Shown here piece after piece: positions 52,657 to 61,757 of a stretch of DNA of 64,000 nucleotides. A model generated the notes under the pieces. That model worked only from the letters and a program-made list of their open reading frames with translations, ran no database searches and was not told the DNA's origin. Position 1 is the stretch's first letter. Every line of letters starts with the position of its first letter. Location: contig NZ_BMVV01000006.1 in assembly GCF_014650895.1 (NCBI RefSeq), positions 248,001 to 312,000 on the forward strand. Reading direction: 5' to 3'. This DNA is from Streptomyces omiyaensis. Its GTDB lineage: Bacteria; Actinomycetota; Actinomycetes; Streptomycetales; Streptomycetaceae. The position numbers and the translations under genes were made by a program.

Positions 52657-54074
52657 TGGTGGAAGGCGGTGGCGGCGTCCTTGTCGTGGACGGCCGGGTG
52701 GGACTGGCGGCGCAGCTCGGGCAGCAGCCGGCCCAGGTCCTCGATGAAGAGGCCGGCGAGGTCGGCCGAGAAGCCGTTGCGGCAGACGACCCGCAGGACG
52801 GACAGGTCCTCGCGGTGGGCGGGGAAGGTGTAGGCGGGGACGAGCCAGCCGCGTTCGCGGAGCCGGCGGGAGACGTCGAAGACGTCGAAGGAGGTGACGT
52901 CGGAGGCGGTGGTGAAGGCGAAGACGGGCAGTTGGTCGCCGCGGGTGAGGAGACGGAAGTCGCCCATGGCCTCGATGCGTTCGGAGAGTCCGCGGGCGAC
53001 GTCCCGGCTGGTCTGCTGCACGGCCCGGTAGCCCTCCCGGCCGAGCCGGAGGAAGGTGTAGTACTGGGCGACGACCTGGGCGCCGGGACGGGAGAAGTTG
53101 AGGGCGAAGGTCGGCATGTCGCCGCCGAGGTAGTTGACCCGGAAGACGAGTTCCTCGGGGAGTTCCTCGGCGCTCCGCCACAGGGCCCAGCCGACGCCCG
53201 GGTAGACGAGTCCGTACTTGTGGCCGGAGGTGTTGATCGAGGAGACGCGGGGGAGCCGGAAGTCCCACACCAGGTCCTCGTCGAGGAAGGGGGCGACCAT
53301 GGCGCCGGAGGCGCCGTCGACGTGGACGGGGACGTCGAGGCCGGTGCGGGCCCGGAGTTCGTCGAGGGCGGCGCAGATCTCGGCGACGGGCTCGTAGGAG
53401 CCGTCGAAGGTGGAGCCGAGGACGGCGACCACGCCGATGGTGTTCTCGTCGCAGAGGGCGGCGGCGGAGGCGGCGTCGAGGTGGTAGCGGTCGCCCTCCA
53501 TGGGGACGAGGCGGGGCTCGACCTCCCAGAAGGTGCAGAACTTCTCCCAGCAGACCTGCACGTTGACGCCCATCACCAGGTTGGGGCGGGCGGTCGCCGG
53601 GTAGCGGTCGGCGTTCCTGCGGGCCCAGCGGCGCTTGAGGGCCATGCCGGCGAGCATGCAGGCCTCGCTGGAGCCGGTGGTGGAGCAGCCGACGGCGGCG
53701 GAGGGATCGGGGGCGTGCCAGAGGTCGGCGAGCATGGCGACGCAGCGGCGCTCCAGTTCGGCGGTGCGCGGGTACTCGTCCTTGTCGATCATGTTCTTGT
53801 CGCGGCACTCGGCCATGAGGACACCGGCCTGGGGCTCCATCCAGGTGGTGACGAAGGTGGCGAGGTTGAGCCGGGAGTTCCCGTCGAGCATCAGCTCGTC
53901 GTGGACGAGCTGGTAGGCGCTGGAGGGCGGGAGCGGCCCGTCGGGCATCCGGTGGCGGGGCGGTGCCTCGGTCATGCCGCCGACGGGGTCGGCCTCGCCG
54001 AAGAAGGGGTTGAGGGCGAGCCTGCGGAAGTGCTCGGAGTCGGTGTCGTCGGTTCCCTTGTGGAGGGGCGCCAT
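52653..54074 (-). CDS. gadB: Glutamate decarboxylase
   Basis: 473 residues from ATG 54074 behind AAGGAGG. PLP fold I decarboxylase converting glutamate to GABA plus CO2. SSEACMLAGMALKRRW, HVDGASGAMVAPF (Asp binding the pyridine nitrogen) and INTSGHKYGLVYPGVGW (Schiff-base Lys) are all family hallmarks. It sits 50 bases downstream of the ClC-type channel gene on the same strand, an arrangement that would suit acid resistance or GABA metabolism. Confidence 0.95.
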   Translation of the reverse strand: MAPLHKGTDDTDSEHFRRLALNPFFGEADPVGGMTEAPPRHRMPDGPLPPSSAYQLVHDELMLDGNSRLNLATFVTTWMEPQAGVLMAECRDKNMIDKDEYPRTAELERRCVAMLADLWHAPDPSAAVGCSTTGSSEACMLAGMALKRRWARRNADRYPATARPNLVMGVNVQVCWEKFCTFWEVEPRLVPMEGDRYHLDAASAAALCDENTIGVVAVLGSTFDGSYEPVAEICAALDELRARTGLDVPVHVDGASGAMVAPFLDEDLVWDFRLPRVSSINTSGHKYGLVYPGVGWALWRSAEELPEELVFRVNYLGGDMPTFALNFSRPGAQVVAQYYTFLRLGREGYRAVQQTSRDVARGLSERIEAMGDFRLLTRGDQLPVFAFTTASDVTSFDVFDVSRRLRERGWLVPAYTFPAHREDLSVLRVVCRNGFSADLAGLFIEDLGRLLPELRRQSHPAVHDKDAATAFHH

Positions 54075-54124
54075 CGGGGCCTCCTTCTGCGGCGGGGCGG
54101 GGTCGGCCTGCGGCGGGGGCGGGG

Positions 54125-55402
54125 TCAGCGGAGGGCGTTGCCCTCGTGGTCGAGTTCGAGCTGGGGACGGCCGGTGACGACCAGCCAGGCGGGCAGGGTG
54201 GCGAGGCAGAGCAGCGAGAGCATCGCGGGGGAGGCGGCGATGACGGCGGCGATGAAGAGGCTCACCCACCCCTGCCGGGTGGTCGCGAGGAGGACGCCGA
54301 GGACGGCGGAGGAGACGGCGACCGCCGGGTGGATCTCCGGGACGAGGGCCTGGGCGACGAGGCCGAAGGCGGCGCCGACGAAGACCGCGGGGAAGACCCG
54401 GCCGCCGCGGAAGCCACAGGCGGCGGCGACCAGCAGGGCGACGAGCTTCACCACGGCCATCCGGGCCAGCTCGCCGGAGGAGTACACGCCGATGGAGCCG
54501 ACCAGCTCCTCGGTCTCGTGGAGTCCCTTGAAGAGGGTCAGGTGGCCGCCGAGGGCCCCGAGGAGCCCCAGGAGCAGGCCGCCGGCGGGGATCATCAGCA
54601 TCGGGTGCCGCAGCCGGCCGAAGGCCCGGTGGAGGTGCGGGAAGGCGTAGCAGCCGAGGAGGCCGAAGAGGGCGCCGAGGGGGGCGACGACGAGGGCGGC
54701 GAGGAGGTCCCCCCAGCCGGGGTCGGTCAGCGGCGGGAGGCCCATGGCGAAGCTGGGGTCCGAGAGGAGCTGGGTGGTCGTCGCGCCGGCGCCGGCGGCG
54801 ATCAGCGGCGCGAAGAGCCGGTCCCACAGGGAGCCCCTGCCGGGCTTCCCGACGAGCGCCTCGGAGAGGACGAGGGCGGCGGCGACCGGGGTGCCGAAGA
54901 GGGCGCCGAAGGTGCCGGCGACGGCGAGGGAGGCCCAGAAGGCGCCCGGCGCGCCCGGGGCGGCCCGCAGGCCGAGCCAGACGGCCAGGGCGATCGCGGA
55001 GGCGATGGTCGGCTGTTCGGGGCCGAGGCTGACGCCGCCGGCGAGGGCGAGGGCGCTGGCGAGCAGCAGACCGGGCACCACGGCGGGCGGCAGCGGCGGC
55101 CCGCCGAGTCCCTCGGAGGCCGGGTCGGGTCCGGCGTGCCCGTGCACCTTCCAGACGACGAGACCGACGGCGACGCCGGTGGCCGTGAGGACGCAGATCA
55201 TCCAGAGGGAGGAGTACGCCCCGACGTCCAGGGCGTCGGGCAGGGTCTCCCAGAGCACCGACTGGAGCTCTTCGGCGATCTTGCTGACGCCCAGGAAGAG
55301 CAGGGCCGAGCCGATGCCCACGACGAGGGCGGGCAGGACCTGCGGGAGCAGGAGCCGTACCGGGGCTTCGGTGGGGGCGGTCGCGTCATGATCGGTGGCC
55401 AC
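54125..55402 (-). CDS. ClC-family ion channel/transporter
   Basis: About 425 residues with 10-12 hydrophobic segments. GGVSLGPEQPTI corresponds to the ClC G(K/R)EGP selectivity motif in altered form (GPEQP), and CGFRGGRVFPAVFVGAAFG is the second conserved block. Changed selectivity residues put it in the 'ion channel protein' subgroup, with uncertain ion and coupling. I used GTG 55402; GTG 55432 in frame is equally possible. Probably co-transcribed with gadB, and a chloride/proton role could complement GABA-based acid resistance. Confidence 0.85.
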   Translation of the reverse strand: MATDHDATAPTEAPVRLLLPQVLPALVVGIGSALLFLGVSKIAEELQSVLWETLPDALDVGAYSSLWMICVLTATGVAVGLVVWKVHGHAGPDPASEGLGGPPLPPAVVPGLLLASALALAGGVSLGPEQPTIASAIALAVWLGLRAAPGAPGAFWASLAVAGTFGALFGTPVAAALVLSEALVGKPGRGSLWDRLFAPLIAAGAGATTTQLLSDPSFAMGLPPLTDPGWGDLLAALVVAPLGALFGLLGCYAFPHLHRAFGRLRHPMLMIPAGGLLLGLLGALGGHLTLFKGLHETEELVGSIGVYSSGELARMAVVKLVALLVAAACGFRGGRVFPAVFVGAAFGLVAQALVPEIHPAVAVSSAVLGVLLATTRQGWVSLFIAAVIAASPAMLSLLCLATLPAWLVVTGRPQLELDHEGNALR

Positions 55403-55480
55403 CGCCCCACCATAAGTGAGCAAATGCCGCACAACACCTCGAAAGGCGCGGGCTCGCGGGCGTCCGGCTCACGCGGCGTC

Positions 55481-55660
55481 AGCCCCGGCCCCGGGCCACC
55501 CGCCACCTGGACCCGGCCCCGGGCCACCCGCCACCCGGACCCGGCCGCCTGCCACCGGACCGGCCCCGGGCCCGGGCCCGGTCGCGTGCGCCCCGGGCCC
55601 GGTCGCATGCGCCCCGGGTCGGGCCGTGGGTGCCCCGGGTCCGGGCCCGGCCGTGGGTGC
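55481..55660. repeat. GC-rich imperfect repeat region
   Basis: Between the ClC and YbjQ genes. A unit of about 26 bases around CCCGGCCCCGGGCCACCCGC occurs twice, followed by two CCGGGCCCGGTCGC(G/A)TGCGC and two GGCCGTGGGTGCC copies. No gene. Confidence 0.65.
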
Positions 55661-55667
55661 CGCGGGC

Positions 55668-56036
55668 TCAGGCGCGCGGTGCGATCACGACCGCGGTGCC
55701 GTAGGCGCAGACCTCGGTCCCGACGTCCGCGGCCTCCGTCACGTCGAAGCGGAACATCAGCACGGCGTTCGCGCCGCGCGCCCGGGCCTGCTCCACCAGG
55801 CGCTCCATGGCCTGGTTCCGGGTCTCCACCAGGGTCTTCGTCAGGCCCTTCAGCTCGCCGCCGATCATCGACTTCAGACCGGCGCCGATCTGGCTGCCCA
55901 GGTGACGCGAGCGGACCGTCAGTCCGAAGACCTCGCCGATCACCTGGCGCACCTCGTGGCCGGGGACGTCGTTCGTCGTCACCACCAGCACGTCGGGGTG
56001 CGGTCCCTGGCCGCCTCCGTACTCCTCGATGCCCAT
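55668..56036 (-). CDS. YbjQ/DUF74 family protein
   Basis: 122 residues from ATG 56036, which has AGGAGGTGGG eight bases upstream (GTG 56042 is too close to it). Pattern VLVVTTNDVPGHEVRQVIGEVFGLTVRSRH and ARGANAVLMFRFDV is the YbjQ family, small pentameric proteins possibly binding metals. Cytoplasmic; role unknown. Confidence 0.9.
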   Translation of the reverse strand: MGIEEYGGGQGPHPDVLVVTTNDVPGHEVRQVIGEVFGLTVRSRHLGSQIGAGLKSMIGGELKGLTKTLVETRNQAMERLVEQARARGANAVLMFRFDVTEAADVGTEVCAYGTAVVIAPRA

Positions 56037-56230
56037 CGGCACCCACCTCCTGCGATCGTCCGACCGTTCGGTACCGAGCCTAAGGAGCCCGGCGGGATCC
56101 CGCGCGCGCCCCGCGCGACCGGGTGGAACCGGTGGCGTTCACCCCGCGTTGATAGCTTGGGGCGCGCCGACGGCATGTCCCCGCCTCCCCCCGACATGCC
56201 CCACCCCCCGACCGCAGGAGCCCGGTACCC

Positions 56231-57655
56231 GTGAACACCCTTGCCCTCGGACCGAGCTGGTTGGACCCGGACTATCTGATCCAGACCTTCGGCCTGATCG
56301 GCGTCCTCGTCATCGTCTTCGCCGAGTCCGGCCTCCTCATCGGCTTCTTCCTCCCCGGCGACTCGCTCCTCTTCACCACCGGTCTGCTGGTCACCACCGG
56401 CAAGCTCGACACCCCGCTGTGGCTGGTCTGCACCCTGATCGTCGCCGCGGCGATCATCGGCGACCAGGTCGGTTACCTCTTCGGACGCAAGGTCGGACCG
56501 GCGCTGTTCCGCCGGCCGGACTCGAAGCTCTTCAAGCAGGAGAACATCGAGAAGGCCCACGAGTTCTTCGAGAAGCACGGTCCGAAGTCCCTCATCCTGG
56601 CCCGCTTCGTCCCGATCATCCGCACCTTCACGCCGATCATCGCGGGCGTCAGCCGGATGAACTACCGCTCCTTCATCACCTTCAACATCATCGGCGGCGT
56701 GCTCTGGGGCGCCGGCGTCACGCTGCTCGGCGCCTCCCTCGGCAAGATCGACTTCGTGCACGAGCACATCGAGGCGATCCTCATCGCCATCGTCCTGATC
56801 TCGGTCGTCCCGATCGTGATCGAGTTCCTCAAGGCCCGTTCCCAGTCGAAGAAGGCCGCCGCCCAGGGCGCGGCCCCGGCCGACCCGGACGCCCCCGCCG
56901 ATCCGGCGGCCCCCGGGGCCCAGGGCCCCTACGGCGCCGAGCCCGGTCACGGCCGGTCCGCCTACGGCGAGCAGCCCGGCCGGCCGGGTCACGGCGACCG
57001 GACGGACCGGAGCGGCTACGGCGACCAGGGCGGCTACGCCGGCCAGGCGGGCTACGGCGGTCAGGGCGGCTACGGCAACCAGGGCGGCTACGGCAACCAG
57101 GGCGGCTACGCCGAGCAGGGCGGGTACGGCAACCAGGCCCAGGGCGGCCACGGCGACCAGGGCGGCTACGCGGGCCAGGGCGGCTACGCCGAGCAGGGCG
57201 GTTACGCGGGCCAGGCGGGTTACGGCAACCAGGGCGGGTACGCCGAGCAGGGCGGGTACGGCAACCAGGGCGGGTACGGCAACCAGGCCCAGGGCGGCTA
57301 CGGCGACCAGGGCGGGTACGCGGGCCAGGGCGGGTACGGCAACCAGGGCGGGTACGGCAACCAGGCCCAGGCCGGGTACGGCGAGCAGGGCGGTTACGCG
57401 GCCCAGGCGGGTTACGGCGGTCAGGGTGGGTACGCCGAGCAGGGCGGGTACGGCAACCAGGCCCAGGGCGGCTACGGGAACCAGGGCGGCTACGACGCCC
57501 AGCCCGGCTACGGCGAGCAGCCCGGCCGGCCGGCGCAGCCCGGTCAGGGCGGCCACGGCCACCAGGGAGGCTACGGCGGTCACCCGGGTCAGGGCGGTTA
57601 CGACGGCCAGAACCCGCCCCCGCAGGGCGGGGACGACCGGCACCCCCAGCGCTAG
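56231..57655 (+). CDS. DedA-family membrane protein with long Gly/Tyr/Gln repeat tail
   Basis: 474 residues from GTG 56231. Residues 1-205 are a normal DedA/VTT protein ([54 protein letters not shown]), a family linked to flipping of polyprenyl or other phospholipids. Residues about 255-465 are more than 25 short repeats of the form [21 protein letters not shown] and GYGNQAQGG, with almost no charge. It is much longer than usual for DedA (about 200-220 residues). The tail is predicted cytoplasmic and disordered. Confidence 0.92.
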   Translation: MNTLALGPSWLDPDYLIQTFGLIGVLVIVFAESGLLIGFFLPGDSLLFTTGLLVTTGKLDTPLWLVCTLIVAAAIIGDQVGYLFGRKVGPALFRRPDSKLFKQENIEKAHEFFEKHGPKSLILARFVPIIRTFTPIIAGVSRMNYRSFITFNIIGGVLWGAGVTLLGASLGKIDFVHEHIEAILIAIVLISVVPIVIEFLKARSQSKKAAAQGAAPADPDAPADPAAPGAQGPYGAEPGHGRSAYGEQPGRPGHGDRTDRSGYGDQGGYAGQAGYGGQGGYGNQGGYGNQGGYAEQGGYGNQAQGGHGDQGGYAGQGGYAEQGGYAGQAGYGNQGGYAEQGGYGNQGGYGNQAQGGYGDQGGYAGQGGYGNQGGYGNQAQAGYGEQGGYAAQAGYGGQGGYAEQGGYGNQAQGGYGNQGGYDAQPGYGEQPGRPAQPGQGGHGHQGGYGGHPGQGGYDGQNPPPQGGDDRHPQR

Positions 57656-57676
57656 GACACCCCCGGGACACCGACA

Positions 57677-57714
57677 GAAGCCCCGCCCCCGCCTTCCGGC
57701 GGGCGCGGGGCTTC
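57677..57714 (+). terminator. Terminator after the DedA gene
   Basis: Stem GAAGCCCCGC (57677-57686) with GCGGGGCTTC (57705-57714), an inner CCCGCC/GGCGGG helix and a TTCC loop, followed by TTCGTGT. Confidence 0.85.
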
Positions 57715-57723
57715 TTCGTGTCC

Positions 57724-57815
57724 CCGACGGACGGCCCCGACGGACGGCCCCGACGGACGGCCCCGGCGGGCGGGCGCCGAGGGACGGCCCCGGCGGGCGG
57801 GGGCCGAGGGACCGG
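57724..57815. repeat. 13-bp tandem repeat and derivatives
   Basis: Three tandem CGACGGACGGCCC units (57725-57763), then two degenerate GGGACGGCCCCGGCGGGCGGG units. Downstream of the DedA terminator, before the convergent ThrE-like gene. Confidence 0.7.
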
Positions 57816-57883
57816 CTCCCCCTACCGACCCCGTACCGGCCGTACCGACCCCGTACCGGCCCCCCGCCCGCCCCCCGAGCGGC

Positions 57884-59557
57884 TCAGAAGCCTCGGGTCC
57901 GCTTCGCCGCGCTGCGGGCGGAGCGGGCGCCCGGTGCCCGCATGAAGAGGCGGGCCAGCTCGCCTCCCAGGTTCACCCCGATCGCGATCGCCAGGGCCAG
58001 CGCCGCCGCCTTCGCCAGCGACGCGAAGCCCTGGTCCAGGTTGTTCTGGGCGATCGCCAGCACGCCGAAGTACGTCGCCGAACCCGGCAGCAGCGGCCCG
58101 ATCGCCGCCGTCACGTACGGCAGCGAGGACGTGTGCTGGTAGCGGGCCATCAGCTGCCCGAAGAGGCCGACCAGACCGGCCGCCACCGCCGTCGCCATCA
58201 CCGTCGAGCCCTCCGCGGTCACCGCGATCGACGCGTAGACCACCCAGGCCACCCCGCCGTTCAGCGTCGCGAAGAGCACCGTCGCCCGCGACTGCTGCAG
58301 GAGGATCGCGAAGGTCGCGCACAGCACCATGGACGACACGATCTGCGTCACCGGCCGCTCGACCGGGCTCAGCGCCCCCTCGGGATTGAGCTGGGCGTCG
58401 AACTGCACCGCCACGTACAGCACCGACAGCACGCCCACCACGATCGCCACGAAGAAGTAGGCGACCTCCAGGAGCCGGGCCGAGGCCGTGATGTAGAAGC
58501 CGGTCAGACCGTCCTGCACCGCCGCCACCAGCGCCCGCCCCGGGATCAGCGCGAACAGGCCACCCGTGATCACCGCCGAGGGCCGCAGATCCGCGTGGAG
58601 CAGCGTCAGGAGCACCCCCATCGCCGCCGGCGGCATCGCCGCCACCAGGAACTGGTAGAACTCCGGCAGCCCGCGCCCCGCGCACAACCACGCCAGCCGG
58701 TCGCCCAGCACCGCGCCCAGCGCCGCCACGAAGAAGACCCACGGCCCGCCCCCGAGCAGCGTCGAGGCCGCACCGGCGAGCACGCCCGCCGCCGTCGTCA
58801 GCACCCAGCCGGGATACGGGTGCCGGTTGCGCCGGATCTCCGCCAGCCGCCGGTACGCCTCCTCCGGCGACACCTCATGGGCCGGCGCGTTGATGTCCGC
58901 GAGGAGCTGGTAGACGGCCGCCAGCCGGGTGTAGTCGGTGCCCCGGCGCCGCACCGTCCGGTTCGCCGTCACCGGGTCGTCCACCAGCGACGGCTGGTGG
59001 GTGATCGACAGCAGCGTGAACGTCACCGTCGGCTCGCAGCGGTCCAGACCGTACGACCGGCAGATCGCGAACATCGCCGCCTCGACGTCCTCCGCGCCCT
59101 CCCCGCCCGCCAGCAGCAGCTCGCCGATGCGGAGGCTCAGGTCGAGCACGCGCGCCACCGAGGGCCCCGTCTCGTCCTTCGCCTCGGCCGCCTCCGGCAC
59201 CACCGGACGGTCCCCCACCGGCAGCCGCAGCATCGTCCGCATCCGGTCCTGCCACGGGGCGTTCTGCGGCAGCCGCGCCAGCGGCACCCCGTACGCCGGG
59301 GTGAAGACCGGCGGCGAGTCCTTCACGGAGTACGTCGACGGCGGCGCGAACGCCGAACCCTCCGGCTCGGCGGGCGACGGCTCCGCCGCCAGCCCCTCCG
59401 GCACCACGAACGCCGAGCCCTCGGGCTCCGGCGGCGGCTCCGCCACCAGCCCGTCCGGCAGGGCGAACTCCGAGGTCGCCTCGTCCGACAGGGGCTTCCG
59501 GTCCTCCGGAGCCTCCTCGGGGCCCGCCGGCTCCGCCACCACTCTCTCTCCGCTCAC
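57884..59557 (-). CDS. ThrE-like threonine/serine exporter family protein
   Basis: 557 residues from GTG 59557. Residues 1-130 are disordered and include a repeated Pro/Glu/Ser unit (AEPEGSAF(V/A)xP, seen three times). Residues about 130-250 are the cytoplasmic ThrE domain (LSLRIGELLLAGGEGAEDVEAAM; TFTLLSITHQPS). About ten membrane helices follow. The family exports threonine or serine, and in Corynebacterium it is ThrE. The start is uncertain; a later GTG at 59542 follows GGAGAGAG. Confidence 0.88.
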   Translation of the reverse strand: MSGERVVAEPAGPEEAPEDRKPLSDEATSEFALPDGLVAEPPPEPEGSAFVVPEGLAAEPSPAEPEGSAFAPPSTYSVKDSPPVFTPAYGVPLARLPQNAPWQDRMRTMLRLPVGDRPVVPEAAEAKDETGPSVARVLDLSLRIGELLLAGGEGAEDVEAAMFAICRSYGLDRCEPTVTFTLLSITHQPSLVDDPVTANRTVRRRGTDYTRLAAVYQLLADINAPAHEVSPEEAYRRLAEIRRNRHPYPGWVLTTAAGVLAGAASTLLGGGPWVFFVAALGAVLGDRLAWLCAGRGLPEFYQFLVAAMPPAAMGVLLTLLHADLRPSAVITGGLFALIPGRALVAAVQDGLTGFYITASARLLEVAYFFVAIVVGVLSVLYVAVQFDAQLNPEGALSPVERPVTQIVSSMVLCATFAILLQQSRATVLFATLNGGVAWVVYASIAVTAEGSTVMATAVAAGLVGLFGQLMARYQHTSSLPYVTAAIGPLLPGSATYFGVLAIAQNNLDQGFASLAKAAALALAIAIGVNLGGELARLFMRAPGARSARSAAKRTRGF

Positions 59558-59674
59558 ACCCGGGAATCCTGGATTCCAGTATGGGCGTCAGACGCACGTG
59601 CGAAACGCGGATGCGCGAAAGGCGGTACGCCCCGAAGGGCGCACCGCCTTCCGCGAAGTCCTCGGACCGGGGCG

Positions 59675-60166
59675 TCAGTGAGCGCCCTGCTCCTTGGCGC
59701 GCGCGATCGACTTCTCGATCTCGATCTCGGCGTCGGCGCGGCCGACCCAGTCGGCGCCCTCGACCGACTTGCCCGGCTCCAGGTCCTTGTAGACCTCGAA
59801 GAAGTGCTGGATCTCCAGGCGGTCGAACTCCGGCACGTGGTGGATGTCGCGCAGGTGCTCCATGCGCGGGTCCGTCGCCGGCACGCACAGCAGCTTGTCG
59901 TCGCCGCCGGCCTCGTCCGTCATGCGGAACATGCCGATGGCGCGGCACTTGATGACGCAGCCCGGGAAGGTCGGCTCGTCGAGGATGACCAGCGCGTCCA
60001 GCGGGTCGCCGTCCTCGCCGAGGGTGTTCTCCACGTAGCCGTAGTCGGTCGGGTAGGCCGTCGACGTGAAGAGGCGACGGTCCAGACGGATGCGACCGGT
60101 CTCGTGGTCGACCTCGTACTTGTTCCGCGATCCCTTGGGGATCTCGATGAGAACGTCGAACTCCAC
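59675..60166 (-). CDS. ppa: Inorganic pyrophosphatase (soluble, family I)
   Basis: 163 residues from GTG 60166 behind [55 protein letters not shown] (catalytic DxDPxD) and the [11 protein letters not shown] end are standard for family I. Hydrolyses PPi from polymerisation reactions. Divergent from the D-Ala-D-Ala carboxypeptidase gene, as is usual in streptomycetes. Confidence 0.97.
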   Translation of the reverse strand: MEFDVLIEIPKGSRNKYEVDHETGRIRLDRRLFTSTAYPTDYGYVENTLGEDGDPLDALVILDEPTFPGCVIKCRAIGMFRMTDEAGGDDKLLCVPATDPRMEHLRDIHHVPEFDRLEIQHFFEVYKDLEPGKSVEGADWVGRADAEIEIEKSIARAKEQGAH

Positions 60167-60268
60167 GGGTGGCTCCTCCTGAATCAACACAAGTGAATGC
60201 TCGCGACGACGCGCGGTGATTAAGTGTCTCTCACGCACGTACGTGATCGCGAAAGGGGCTGGTCAGCG

Positions 60269-61669
60269 ATGCCGGAACCGAGGGTCTGGCAGCTCACGGC
60301 GGGCTCCGCCGTGCTCGGTCTGGCACTCGCCGCCGCGGCGGCGACCGCGGCGGGCCCATGGGACGGAGGCCAGCGTACGGCCGAGAGGGCCCGCGCCGCC
60401 GCCCCCGTGACGGGTGGCGAGCGTCACCCCGCCCCGGCCGCCGCGCCCGCCGCCCCGCGCCCCGCCGAACCGGCCCCCGCGCCCAGCGCCCCCGGCGTCC
60501 TCACCGCCCTGGCCGCCCCCGCCCCCGGCACCCGCCCGGCCGACCTCGCCCGCACCCTCGTCCCCCTCCTGGCCGATCCCGGCCTCGGCACCTCGCGCAC
60601 CGCCTCCGTCGTCGACACCGCCACCGGCAGGCAGCTCTACGGGGAAGGCGCCGGCACCCCCATGACCCCCGCCTCCACCGTCAAGATCGCCACCGCCGCC
60701 GCGGCCCTCTCCGCCCTCGGCCCCGACCACCGCATCGACACCACGGTCACCGCCGCCCCCGACGGCGGGACGGTCACCCTCACCGGCGGGGGCGACCCCA
60801 CCCTCGACCCCGCCCGGCTCAAGGCCCTCGCCACCGACACCGCCCGCGCCCTCACGAAGCGCGGCCACACCTCCGTGCGCCTGGCCTACGACACGAGCCT
60901 CTACCCCGGCCCCGCCGTCCACCCCATCGGCCCCAACGAGAACCTCGCCCCGGTCACCTCCCTGATGACCCGCGGGGGCCGGCTCGACGACAGCGCCTCC
61001 GGCCCCGCCCCCCGCTCCGCCGACCCCGCCCTCGACACCGCCACCGCCTTCGCCGGCCACCTCGCCGCCGCCGGCGTGGAGGTCACCGGCGAACCGGCAC
61101 CCGGCCGCACCCCGAAGGGCGCCCCCCTCGCCCGCACCCGCTCCGCCCCCCTCGCCGACCTCGTCGAACGCACCCTCACCCACAGCGACAACGACCTCGC
61201 CGAGGCCCTCGCCCGGCAGACCGCCCTCGCCCGCAAGCAGCCCGCCTCCTTCCGGGGAGCCGAGAAGGCCGTCCGCGACGAACTCGGCACGCTCGGCCTC
61301 CCCCTCGCCGGCGCCCGCTTCGCCGACGGCAGCGGCCTCGACCGCCGCGACCGCGTCTCCGCCGGCCTCCTCACCCAGCTCCTCGCCCGCGCCGCCGACC
61401 CCGCCCGCCCCGAGCTGCGCCCGCTCCTCACCGGCCTCCCCGTCGGCGGCTTCACCGGCACCCTCGCCGGCCGCTACGGCCAGGCCCCCGCCGGCGCCGG
61501 ACTCGTCCGCGCCAAGACCGGCACCCTCACCGGCGTCAACACCCTCGCCGGCACCGTCGTCACCCCCGACGGACGCCTCCTCGCCTTCGCCTTCCTCGCC
61601 GGCCGCACCCCCTCCCCGGACCTCGCCCAGCCCGCCCTCGACCGCCTCTCGGCGGCCCTCGCCGGCTAG
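60269..61669 (+). CDS. dacB: D-alanyl-D-alanine carboxypeptidase/endopeptidase (PBP4, S13)
   Basis: 466 residues from ATG 60269. An N-terminal hydrophobic anchor or signal (LTAGSAVLGLALAAAAATAAG) and Pro/Ala linker, then a class C penicillin-binding domain: SxxK in PASTVK, SxN in THSDN and KTG in AKTGTLTG. Works outside the membrane on peptidoglycan cross-links. The usual S13 inner domain is shorter here than in E. coli DacB. Confidence 0.95.
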   Translation: MPEPRVWQLTAGSAVLGLALAAAAATAAGPWDGGQRTAERARAAAPVTGGERHPAPAAAPAAPRPAEPAPAPSAPGVLTALAAPAPGTRPADLARTLVPLLADPGLGTSRTASVVDTATGRQLYGEGAGTPMTPASTVKIATAAAALSALGPDHRIDTTVTAAPDGGTVTLTGGGDPTLDPARLKALATDTARALTKRGHTSVRLAYDTSLYPGPAVHPIGPNENLAPVTSLMTRGGRLDDSASGPAPRSADPALDTATAFAGHLAAAGVEVTGEPAPGRTPKGAPLARTRSAPLADLVERTLTHSDNDLAEALARQTALARKQPASFRGAEKAVRDELGTLGLPLAGARFADGSGLDRRDRVSAGLLTQLLARAADPARPELRPLLTGLPVGGFTGTLAGRYGQAPAGAGLVRAKTGTLTGVNTLAGTVVTPDGRLLAFAFLAGRTPSPDLAQPALDRLSAALAG

Positions 61670-61757
61670 GGGGGGCCTCGGCGATCAGGCCGGAACCGAT
61701 CCCCGCGCCACCCGCCGGGGAGGACCCGGAAAGCCCTCGAACCCGTACCGTTGACGC

